From: Paenibacillus pasadenensis
Lineage (GTDB): Bacteria > Bacillota > Bacilli > Paenibacillales > Paenibacillaceae
Assembly: GCF_023715725.1 (NCBI RefSeq)
Contig: NZ_JAMBOT010000011.1
Location: 1 to 64,000 of the forward strand
DNA length: 64,000 nucleotides
Direction: 5' to 3'
Under the pieces are notes generated by a model. It searched no databases and was not told the DNA's origin. It saw nothing but the letters and a program-made list of their open reading frames with translations. This document shows positions 31,476 through 39,028 of the stretch, piece after piece (position 1 is the stretch's first letter; each line of letters begins with the position of its first letter). Both the position numbers and the translations under genes were made by a program.

Positions 31476-33170
31476 GTGTACAAAAAGACAGGATTGACAC
31501 TGGCAGCACTTATGATCGCGGGCGGCGTGCTTGCTGCATGCGGCAACAGCAATACGGGCACCGAAGGCAACACGAATACGGGCACGAACACAGCAGCAAA
31601 CAATGGTTCCGAGGCTCCAACGGCTCCGTCCGGCGACCAAGTATTCCGCATGAACCTCACTTCCGAGCCTCCTACGCTTGATCCGGCGCTGATGCAGGAC
31701 AACGTTTCCGGTACGGTAGCAAACGGCATTTTCGAAGGTCTGACAAAAGACGATAAAGAAGGCAAAACGGTTGAAGGTATGGCCGAAAGCTGGACTGTCT
31801 CCGAGGATGGCAAAACGTACACGTTCAAAATCCGCCAAAATTCCAAGTGGTCGACCGGCAACCCGGTAACGGCGCATGACTTTGAATTCTCCTGGAAGCG
31901 TACATTGGACCCTAAAGCTACGACCCCTTCTCCATACGCTTACCAGTTGTACTATATCCAAGGTGCAGAAGCGTACAACACAGGCAAAGGCAAAATCGAG
32001 GATGTAGGCGTCAAAGCAATCGACGACAACACGCTTGAAGTTAAGCTGACTCACCCGACGACGTACTTCCTTTCCCTGCTCAACTTCTACACCTACTTCC
32101 CGGTAGACAAAGTAGCCGTTGAAAAAGATGCAAAATGGGCGAACGAAGCAGCAACGTTCTCCAGCAACGGACCGTTCAAGCTGACGGGCTGGGAGCATAA
32201 CTCCAAGGTAACGATCGAGAAAAATGAAAACTACTACGGCAACGCTGACGTTAAGCTGGCGAAAGTTGAATTCTTCATGATGGGCGATTCCAACACGGAG
32301 CTGAACAACTTCAACACGCAAGCGCTTGACTGGGCCGGTAAGCCTACGGGCACAATTCCAGGCCCGCAAGTAGACAAGTTCCGTAAGGATAACGATCCGA
32401 AGCTGCAAATTAAGGACTCCGCTAGCTCGTATTACTATATCTTTAACCAAAGCAAAAAGCCGTTTAACAACGAAAAGGTTCGTAAAGCTCTGTCGATGTC
32501 CATCGACCGTCAGCTTATTGTTGACCGTGTCGCTCTGGAAGGTCAAAAGCCTGCCTTCGGCTTTGTTCCTCCGGTAATTAACGGCGCTGAGAAAAGCTTC
32601 CGCGAGGAAACTCAGCAAACGTACTTTGAGGAGAACGTAGAAGAAGCGAAAAAGCTGCTTGAGGAAGGCCTGAAAGAAGAAGGCATGAGCGCTTTCCCTG
32701 CTACTACGCTGATCTATAACACTTCCGATAAACATGCTAAGATTGCAACGGCAATTACGGAAATGTGGAAGCAAAACCTGGGCATCGAAGTGAAAACCGA
32801 AGTTCAAGAGTGGAAAGTGTTCCTGCAAAACCGGACGAGCCTGAACTACGACATCGCTCGCGCTGGCTGGGGAGCTGACTACAACGATGCGATGACGTTC
32901 CTTGACCTGTACATCACGGGCAGCGGCAACAACGACATCGGCCAGAAAAACGAAGCTTACGACAAGCTGGTCAAAGACGCTTACGCGTCCGCGGACAAAG
33001 CAGAGCGCATCAAGCTGCTGGCTCAAGCGGAGAAAATGCTGATGGATACCGCTGCAGTTATGCCAGTGTACTATGATACCTCCGTATCTCTGGTACAACC
33101 GTACGTGAAGGATGTCCTCATGACGTACAACGGCAACATCAACTATAACTACGCTTATATCGCGAAATAA
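31476..33170 (+). CDS. oppA: Oligopeptide ABC transporter substrate-binding lipoprotein
   Basis: A 564-residue protein from GTG 31476. Lipobox GVLAAC (Cys about 22), then a Thr/Asn/Gly-rich tether and a SBP_bac_5 domain: FRMNLTSEPPTLDPALMQDN, GVKAIDDNTLEVKLTHPTTYFL in part, NNEKVRKALSMSIDRQ, and ARAGWGADYNDAMTFLDLY. It delivers extracellular oligopeptides for nutrition, signalling or wall recycling. It is first in the complete oppABCDF operon. The hairpin at 33198-33270 should make oppA mRNA more abundant than the rest, as is usual for binding proteins. Confidence 0.94.
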   Translation: MYKKTGLTLAALMIAGGVLAACGNSNTGTEGNTNTGTNTAANNGSEAPTAPSGDQVFRMNLTSEPPTLDPALMQDNVSGTVANGIFEGLTKDDKEGKTVEGMAESWTVSEDGKTYTFKIRQNSKWSTGNPVTAHDFEFSWKRTLDPKATTPSPYAYQLYYIQGAEAYNTGKGKIEDVGVKAIDDNTLEVKLTHPTTYFLSLLNFYTYFPVDKVAVEKDAKWANEAATFSSNGPFKLTGWEHNSKVTIEKNENYYGNADVKLAKVEFFMMGDSNTELNNFNTQALDWAGKPTGTIPGPQVDKFRKDNDPKLQIKDSASSYYYIFNQSKKPFNNEKVRKALSMSIDRQLIVDRVALEGQKPAFGFVPPVINGAEKSFREETQQTYFEENVEEAKKLLEEGLKEEGMSAFPATTLIYNTSDKHAKIATAITEMWKQNLGIEVKTEVQEWKVFLQNRTSLNYDIARAGWGADYNDAMTFLDLYITGSGNNDIGQKNEAYDKLVKDAYASADKAERIKLLAQAEKMLMDTAAVMPVYYDTSVSLVQPYVKDVLMTYNGNINYNYAYIAK

Positions 33171-33197
33171 GCCATACCTTGAGCAACTGACAGAGAG

Positions 33198-33270
33198 AAG
33201 AAGGGACTGCGGCTGGAGCCGTCGTCCGGCGTGCGGCGCCGGAACGTCTCCGGTCATCCCTTCTTTCTTT
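33198..33270 (+). terminator. Branched attenuator between oppA and oppB
   Basis: Outer stem AAGAAGGGA (33198-33206)/TCCCTTCTT (33257-33265) with Ts and CTTT after. Inside are CTGCGGCTGGAGCC structures and TCCGGCG-tgcgg-CGCCGGA. It is terminator-like and likely partial. Confidence 0.65.
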
Positions 33271-33304
33271 GCGGTTGGGCTCGGTAAGAAAATGAGGTGC
33301 TGGA

Positions 33305-34231
33305 ATGATTCGTTTCATTGGCCGGAGATTCCTCAACATTCTCCTGTCCCTATTCGTCCTGGCGACGCTGACCTTCTTTCTGATGCAGGCAGTGCCGGGA
33401 GATCCGTTCCTGGATGAAAAAACGCCTAAAGCGGCCCGTGAAGCAATGCTGGCGGTTTATGGACTTGATCAGCCGGTCTGGAAGCAATACGGAATCTATT
33501 TGGGCAACCTGATTCAAGGGAATCTTGGCATTTCCTACAAAACGCCCGGACAGACCGTCAACCAGATTATTTCCCAGTCTTTTATTTACTCGGCTAAGCT
33601 TGGCGGCATAGCGGTTGTTGTTTCCGTTATCGTCGGCGTTGCGCTTGGCATGATCTCCGCGATGTATAACCGGAAGCTGATTGACAAACTGGCTGTTGTT
33701 ATCTCTATTCTGGGAATCTCAATACCGAACTTTGTTGTGGCATCGGTTACGCAATATTATATTGCGGCCGAATGGAGGCTGCTCCCGGTATCCGGGCTTA
33801 ATGGACCTCTCAGCTATGTGCTGCCGACACTGGCGCTATCCGCGCTACCTATCGCATTTATCGCCCGTCTGACCCGGTCCTCTATGCTTGAGGTGTTGAC
33901 GGCGGATTATATCCGCACCGCTAAAGCGAAAGGGCTTTCGCCTATCCGAATCACACTCCGTCATGGCTTGCGCAATGCGATCCTGCCGGTTGTAACCTAT
34001 CTCGGTCCGATGAGCGCCAACATCATTACCGGCTCCGTCGTCGTCGAGAAAATCTACAACGTTCCTGGTCTGGGACAGTTCTTTACGAACAGCGTCACCA
34101 ACAGGGACTATCCGCTGATTATGGGCATTACGCTGTTTTATGCCATTATTTTGATGTTTGCCCGCTTCCTTGCCGATGTCGGCTACGCGATGGTGGATCC
34201 GCGGATGAAGAAAAGCACCAAGGGAGGCTGA
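33305..34231 (+). CDS. oppB: Oligopeptide ABC transporter permease OppB
   Basis: A 308-residue protein. Start IRFIGRRFLNILLSLFVLAT is typical of OppB/DppB, with six helices and the EAA loop ADYIRTAKAKGLSPIRITLR followed by HGLRNAILPVVTYLG. The ribosome site is AATGAGGTGCTGG. It forms the membrane channel with OppC, 6 bp downstream. Confidence 0.94.
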   Translation: MIRFIGRRFLNILLSLFVLATLTFFLMQAVPGDPFLDEKTPKAAREAMLAVYGLDQPVWKQYGIYLGNLIQGNLGISYKTPGQTVNQIISQSFIYSAKLGGIAVVVSVIVGVALGMISAMYNRKLIDKLAVVISILGISIPNFVVASVTQYYIAAEWRLLPVSGLNGPLSYVLPTLALSALPIAFIARLTRSSMLEVLTADYIRTAKAKGLSPIRITLRHGLRNAILPVVTYLGPMSANIITGSVVVEKIYNVPGLGQFFTNSVTNRDYPLIMGITLFYAIILMFARFLADVGYAMVDPRMKKSTKGG

Positions 34232-34237
34232 TCACAA

Positions 34238-35179
34238 ATGGATAACGTGAATGAAAAACGCCGGCCCCTTCCGGATCCGTCGAAGTTTGTGCCGCTGAAA
34301 AAGCGCGATTCCGCGCAGCAGCAGATGGCGCCAAGCTACACGACATGGAAGCTGGCGATGATGAAGCTGACCGCCAACAAGTTCGCGATGGGCGCGGGTG
34401 TTGTGCTGGCGCTTATGATTATAGTGGCTTGGAGTTACCCTTTGTTTACCCCTCATAACTTCCGGGACCAATCCCTGCTTAATACGTTTCTGCCTCCAGG
34501 GGGCTCTTATATTTTCGGTACCGACGATCTCGGACGCGATTTATTTGCCCGCAGCTGGAAGGGAGCGCAAATCTCGCTTACAGTCGGTATTTTGGCTGCT
34601 ATAGCTGACGTAATACTCGGTATTATCATCGGCGGCATTATGGGATACTTCGGCGGCAAGGTCGACGAGGTGCTGAACAAAATTACCGAGGTGCTTTACT
34701 CCATTCCTTACCTGCTCGTTGTTATTCTGCTTGGCGTTGTGCTGGGACAGGGAATGTTTACGCTCATTCTCGCTCTGGTTGCTACCGGCTGGATTAACAT
34801 GGCCTGGATCGTGCGCGGCCAGATCATGCAGCTGAAAAACCAGGAATATGTTTTGGCGGCCCGCTCGATGGGCTCCGGCGGCTTCCGTATCCTGTTCAAA
34901 CATTTGATTCCAAATACGATGGGTCCGATTATCGTCACGATGACCCTTACGGTTCCGAGCGCTATTTTTGCCGAAGCGTTCCTCAGCTTCCTCGGCCTTG
35001 GCGTTCAATCTCCCGCCGCTTCATGGGGCGTTATGATCAATGACTCGCTTTCGACATGGCAGCTGTATCCTTGGACGATGCTGTTCCCGGCAGGCCTGCT
35101 CTGTATTGCGATGCTTGCATTTAACATTTTTGGTGACGGCCTCCGCGACGCTTTTGATCCAAAAACGCGGGTTGAATAA
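34238..35179 (+). CDS. oppC: Oligopeptide ABC transporter permease OppC
   Basis: A 313-residue protein. A cytoplasmic N-terminal OppC_N segment precedes helix one, then GTDDLGRDLFARSWKGAQIS (periplasmic signature) and the EAA loop EYVLAARSMGSGGFRILFKH with LIPNTMGPIIV. The C-terminus (IFGDGLRDAFDPKTRVE) is characteristic. It pairs with OppB. Confidence 0.95.
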   Translation: MDNVNEKRRPLPDPSKFVPLKKRDSAQQQMAPSYTTWKLAMMKLTANKFAMGAGVVLALMIIVAWSYPLFTPHNFRDQSLLNTFLPPGGSYIFGTDDLGRDLFARSWKGAQISLTVGILAAIADVILGIIIGGIMGYFGGKVDEVLNKITEVLYSIPYLLVVILLGVVLGQGMFTLILALVATGWINMAWIVRGQIMQLKNQEYVLAARSMGSGGFRILFKHLIPNTMGPIIVTMTLTVPSAIFAEAFLSFLGLGVQSPAASWGVMINDSLSTWQLYPWTMLFPAGLLCIAMLAFNIFGDGLRDAFDPKTRVE

Positions 35180-35190
35180 CGCCGAAACTT

Positions 35191-35261
35191 CAATATGAAC
35201 GCTCTGCCGCCCGCTGCCCTGCAGGTGTGAGGCAGCGCGGACTGGCATTCTCATATTTTTT
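35191..35261 (+). terminator. Branched attenuator between oppC and oppD
   Basis: Outer stem AATATGA (35192-35198)/TCATATT (35251-35257) with a T-run to 35261. The inner stem pairs GCTGCC with GGCAGC. It is the second such element in the operon. Confidence 0.6.
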
Positions 35262-35335
35262 CAGCCGGACGGGCCGGAACAGCAGGGCTCGGTGCGGCTG
35301 TGCAACAACCGACAGATGAGGAAGGTGAAACCACG

Positions 35336-36313
35336 ATGGAACCGATTCTTAAGGTCGAGGACCTGCGCGTATCGTTCCGTGTACGCGGCGGCGAGGTGCA
35401 GGCCGTGCGCGGCGTCTCCTTTGACATGCACAAAGGCGAAGCGCTGGCGATCGTCGGCGAATCCGGCTCGGGCAAAAGCGTAACGGCCCAGTCGATCATG
35501 CGCCTCATTCCGACGCCTCCGGGTTCCTACAAGGACGGCAAGATCGTTTTTGAAGGCAGCGATCTGCTGCAAAAGACCGAGAGGCAGATGGAATCCGTGC
35601 GCGGACGCGATATCGGCATGATTTTCCAGGATCCGATGACGTCGCTTAACCCGACGATGACGATCGGCAGCCAAATTACTGAGGTGCTGGTGCGCCATCA
35701 GAATATGAGCAAGGAAGCGGCCACCAAACGCGCCGTTGAGATGCTGAAGCTGGTCGGCATTCCGAACCCGGAAGACCGCGTGAAGCAGTATCCGTTTGAA
35801 TTCTCCGGCGGCATGCGGCAGCGCGCGATGATCGCCATCGCGCTCAGCTGCGATCCGACGCTGCTCATCGCCGACGAACCGACGACAGCGCTCGACGTGA
35901 CGATTCAGGCGCAAATTCTTGCGGTCATGAAGGATATGCAGGAAAAGCTCGGCACGTCGATCATTATGATTACGCATGACCTTGGCATCGTAGCCGATAT
36001 GTGCGATAAAGTGATCGTTATGTATGCCGGACAGGTTGTAGAACGCGGCAACAAATACGAGATTTTCAAAAATCCGCAGCATCCGTATACGCAAGGGCTG
36101 CTGAAGTCCCTGCCGCGTCTCGATCAGAAGAAGGAAGAGCCGCTCATTCCGATTGAGGGCACTCCGCCGGATATGGCGAATCCGCCGCATGGCTGTCCGT
36201 TTGCGGCTCGCTGCCCTTACGCCATGGAAGTGTGCGTGGAGGAAGATCCGTTCATGTTCACGCATAGCGACACCCACGAATCCAAGTGCTGGCTTCACGC
36301 CAAGCCGGAGTAA
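35336..36313 (+). CDS. oppD: Oligopeptide ABC transporter ATPase OppD
   Basis: A 325-residue protein from ATG 35336 (GGAAGGTGA upstream; a frame start at 35300 has no site). Walker A GESGSGKS, signature FSGGMRQRAMIA, Walker B LLIADEPTTALDV, and the OppD/F C-terminal domain with the Cys cluster CPFAARCPYAMEVC...C that binds an iron-sulfur cluster in some homologues. It powers import with OppF. Confidence 0.95.
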   Translation: MEPILKVEDLRVSFRVRGGEVQAVRGVSFDMHKGEALAIVGESGSGKSVTAQSIMRLIPTPPGSYKDGKIVFEGSDLLQKTERQMESVRGRDIGMIFQDPMTSLNPTMTIGSQITEVLVRHQNMSKEAATKRAVEMLKLVGIPNPEDRVKQYPFEFSGGMRQRAMIAIALSCDPTLLIADEPTTALDVTIQAQILAVMKDMQEKLGTSIIMITHDLGIVADMCDKVIVMYAGQVVERGNKYEIFKNPQHPYTQGLLKSLPRLDQKKEEPLIPIEGTPPDMANPPHGCPFAARCPYAMEVCVEEDPFMFTHSDTHESKCWLHAKPE

Positions 36314-36325
36314 GGAGGAGAACGT

Positions 36326-37297
36326 ATGGCAAGCCACAACAACGCTATGCTTGAGGTAGACAACCTCAGCAAGTTTTTCGACGTCGGCAAAGGCAAAACG
36401 CTTAAAGCGGTCAACGGCCTCAACCTGTCGATCCGCAAAGGCGAAACGCTCGGCATGGTAGGCGAATCCGGCTGCGGCAAATCGACGGCTGGCCGCACGA
36501 TTATGCGCCTGTACGAGCCTACCTCCGGCGCGGTGCGTTACAACGGCGAGAACATCTACAATCTTAAAGGCGCCAAGCTGAAGGCGTTCCGCCGCGAAAT
36601 GCAAATGGTGTTCCAGGACCCCTACGCTTCGCTTAATCCGCGCTGGACGGTGGAGAACATTATCGCCGAGCCGCTGGATATCCACGGTCTCGTCGCAAGC
36701 TCGAAGGAGCGCAAGATCGCCGTTGAGCGTCTGCTGGACAAGGTCGGGCTGAACCCGTCGCATCTGACGCGTTACCCGCATGAGTTCTCCGGCGGACAGC
36801 GGCAGCGGATCGGCATCGCCCGCGCGCTTGCCGTTGATCCGAAGTTCATCGTTGCCGATGAGCCGATCTCCGCTCTGGACGTGTCGATCCAGGCGCAGGT
36901 TGTCAACCTGCTGCAGGACCTGCAGCGCACCGAAAGCTTGACGTACCTGTTTATTGCGCATGACTTGGCGATGGTTAAACATATCAGCGACCGCATCGCC
37001 GTTATGTACCTTGGCAAGCTGGTTGAGCTGGCGGACAGCGGCGACCTGTATGCTGATCCCCGCCACCCGTACACGCAAGCGCTGCTTTCTTCCATTCCGA
37101 TTCCGGATCCGGACGTTGAAGCGACCAAGGAGCGCATCGTGCTGCGCGGCGACCTGCCGAGCCCGATCAGCCCGCCAAGCGGCTGTCCGTTCCGCACGCG
37201 CTGCCCGGCCGCAACCGAGCGCTGCGCGGCCGAAGTGCCGGAGCTTCGCCAAGTCGGACCGAACCCGACTCACTGGGCTGCTTGCCATTATGCCTGA
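36326..37297 (+). CDS. oppF: Oligopeptide ABC transporter ATPase OppF
   Basis: A 323-residue protein. Walker A GESGCGKST, signature FSGGQRQRIGIARAL, Walker B FIVADEPISALDV, and a C-terminal CPFRTRCPAATERC cluster. Twelve bp after oppD with AAGGAGGAG. It is the last gene of the operon, followed by a strong terminator. Confidence 0.95.
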   Translation: MASHNNAMLEVDNLSKFFDVGKGKTLKAVNGLNLSIRKGETLGMVGESGCGKSTAGRTIMRLYEPTSGAVRYNGENIYNLKGAKLKAFRREMQMVFQDPYASLNPRWTVENIIAEPLDIHGLVASSKERKIAVERLLDKVGLNPSHLTRYPHEFSGGQRQRIGIARALAVDPKFIVADEPISALDVSIQAQVVNLLQDLQRTESLTYLFIAHDLAMVKHISDRIAVMYLGKLVELADSGDLYADPRHPYTQALLSSIPIPDPDVEATKERIVLRGDLPSPISPPSGCPFRTRCPAATERCAAEVPELRQVGPNPTHWAACHYA

Positions 37298-37309
37298 TTG
37301 TATCTAGTG

Positions 37310-37344
37310 CCTCTGCCGTCCTTTGGGACGGCGGAGGTTTTTTT
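37310..37344 (+). terminator. Terminator of the opp operon
   Basis: CCTCTGCCGTCC-tttg-GGACGGCGGAGG with one mismatch, then TTTTTTT. Confidence 0.95.
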
Positions 37345-37363
37345 GTGTCTCCGCAATGTTTTT

Positions 37364-37733
37364 ATGAATTGGGACAAAGACGCTGTATTCTATGCACTTG
37401 GCGACTCGACACGGAGGCTAATTTTAGATGAGCTGTCCGAACGCAAGGAGATGACGATGTATGAGCTTACGGCCCGTCTCGTTATGAATCATCAGCTTTC
37501 CATTTCGCGGCAGGCGATAGGAACGCTCGGTTTCATCAAAAAGCATGACGTGCTGCCGGGATATTCAGATGGATTACGGTTGTTTCTCCCGATGCGCAGG
37601 GGGGGCACGGAGCTTCTGCTCGAACCGAATGAACATCCCGCTGCTAAGGATTATCAATCGCGATCTTACGATAGCTGTCTTCGACGATACAAGCGGCAAT
37701 CTGATTCAACTTATACAGCAATAACGGTGCAGG
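37364..37733 (+). pseudogene. Decayed ArsR regulator fused to a broken VOC (glyoxalase-like) gene
   Basis: From ATG 37364 the first 50 codons are a good ArsR-type winged helix (DAVFYALGDSTRRLILDELS, SISRQAIG). The frame then jumps into a VOC domain that lacks its beginning (LGFIKKHDVLPG). The VOC part is broken by two frame changes: VVSPDAQGG is read in another frame up to a run of seven Gs near 37603, GTELLLEPNEHPAAKDYQ follows in the original frame, and IAVFDDTSGNLIQLIQQ (stop 37731-37733) in a third. So a deletion joined an arsR gene to its neighbouring VOC gene and further shifts inactivated it. Confidence 0.85.
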
Positions 37734-37740
37734 CAGATTA

Positions 37741-37795
37741 AACAGCGGCAGTCCAGGACTTTTATTTTATAGTCCAAGGCTGGCCGCTGTTTTAA
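37741..37795. terminator. Bidirectional terminator-like hairpin
   Basis: AACAGCGGC...GCCGCTGTT outer stem with AGtCC/GGACT inner pairs, followed by TTTAAT on the plus strand. Confidence 0.6.
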
Positions 37796-37935
37796 TATGA
37801 TTCGGCTTCAGTCGTTCGATTTCGGAAAAGGAGAGCGGCAGGAATTGACGAATTGGGTAATGAGTTAGGGCGGGACGAGCCATCCTGCCGTTAACTTTGT
37901 CCGGAAGCAGCTGTCTTGAGCGAGGAGGACTTGAA

Positions 37936-38955
37936 ATGAACGGATTCGCAAGCATCCCCGGCAATACGGAAATGAATCATCTGGAGCGCAGGAAGATGGA
38001 ACTGCAGCTCTACATGCCGCCGCTCACGATGGAGAAGGAAAAGGCGGAATGCTTTTGGCGGCCAAGGCTGAAGGAGGCTTGGGAGAAACCGCTCCATGAT
38101 CGCAGAGAGCGGGTGGACGAGAGTCTTTTTCCCGGGACGGCAGTGTATCGCATCCAATACGAGGGTTATGACGACACGCCCGTAAGAGGCTGGTATATGG
38201 CGCCCTCCCAATCAGAAAATAAAAAGGTTCCATGCGTGATTATCTACCCTGGATATACAGGAGGAGCAGGATACCCGGAGCAGCATGTACAGTGGCTGAT
38301 GATGGGATATGCCGTACTGGCGGTGGACGTGCGCGGGCAGGGCGGCGATACGGGCAACCGGCTCCAGTCCAGCCGCGGACAGTCGAAGGGCTGGATTACG
38401 CAAAATTTGCTGGAGCAGCCAGAGTCTTCTTACTATATGGCGATGTACATCGACAGCTTGAAAGCGCTGCAGGCGGCTTCCCGTCAGCCGGAAGTAGACG
38501 CGGCAAGATTGATTCCATGCGGCGGCAGCCAAGGCGGGGGACTGGCGCTTGCAGTGGCAGCGTTAAGCGGACTGGCTTGTTTCCATGAGATAGGCTTGGC
38601 TGCGGTATTGGCCGATATTCCTAATTTATGCCACATCGATCATGCGATTTTCAGCTCCACCGGCTCGTTAACCGAGGCCGGTCTGCTTGCCAGCCGGGAG
38701 CCGGATCAGCTCTCGCGCCTGCTGGAAACGTTGGCCTGTTTCGATAATATGAATCTCGCCTGCAGAATTACGGCTCCCGTGCTTGCCAGTGTCGGGTGGA
38801 GGGATACCGTATGTCCGCCGGAAACGGTATACGCTGCATATAACCGGATTCATGCTCCGAAGGAAATTCGGGATTATCCTTTCCTGGGCCATGAGGTTAG
38901 CGCTGCGCATAACCGGGACAAGCTGCGTTTTGCGCTGGAGCATGCGGGACGGTAA
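37936..38955 (+). CDS. Acetyl xylan esterase / cephalosporin-C deacetylase-like hydrolase
   Basis: A 339-residue protein from ATG 37936 (GAGGAGG 9 bases upstream). Alpha/beta hydrolase of the AXE1 family: YPGYTGGAG near the oxyanion region, VDVRGQGGDTG, and nucleophile elbow CGGSQGGGLAL (Ser in G-G-S-Q-G). The acid is in WRDTVCPPETVYAAYN and the His in FLGHEV. It removes acetyl groups from sugars or oligosaccharides inside the cell (no signal peptide). It converges on the secreted GH43 gene, which suits a role in handling decorated plant glycans. Confidence 0.88.
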   Translation: MNGFASIPGNTEMNHLERRKMELQLYMPPLTMEKEKAECFWRPRLKEAWEKPLHDRRERVDESLFPGTAVYRIQYEGYDDTPVRGWYMAPSQSENKKVPCVIIYPGYTGGAGYPEQHVQWLMMGYAVLAVDVRGQGGDTGNRLQSSRGQSKGWITQNLLEQPESSYYMAMYIDSLKALQAASRQPEVDAARLIPCGGSQGGGLALAVAALSGLACFHEIGLAAVLADIPNLCHIDHAIFSSTGSLTEAGLLASREPDQLSRLLETLACFDNMNLACRITAPVLASVGWRDTVCPPETVYAAYNRIHAPKEIRDYPFLGHEVSAAHNRDKLRFALEHAGR

Positions 38956-38985
38956 AATCGCTGTTCAGAGAATGCCGGATAAAGA

Positions 38986-39026
38986 GAAAAACAGCCGTGC
39001 GAGTCAAACTCGTACGGCTGTTTTTG
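38986..39026. terminator. Bidirectional terminator between converging genes
   Basis: AAAAACAGCCGT-g-CGAGT-caa-ACTCG-TACGGCTGTTTTTG; it serves both the esterase and the GH43 gene. Confidence 0.92.
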
Positions 39027-39028
39027 CT

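Noticed and set aside
35261..37288. A 675-codon frame antisense to oppD and oppF
   Set aside because: It is the complement of two clear ABC ATPase genes, with Arg/His/Val-rich composition typical of codon-bias shadows.
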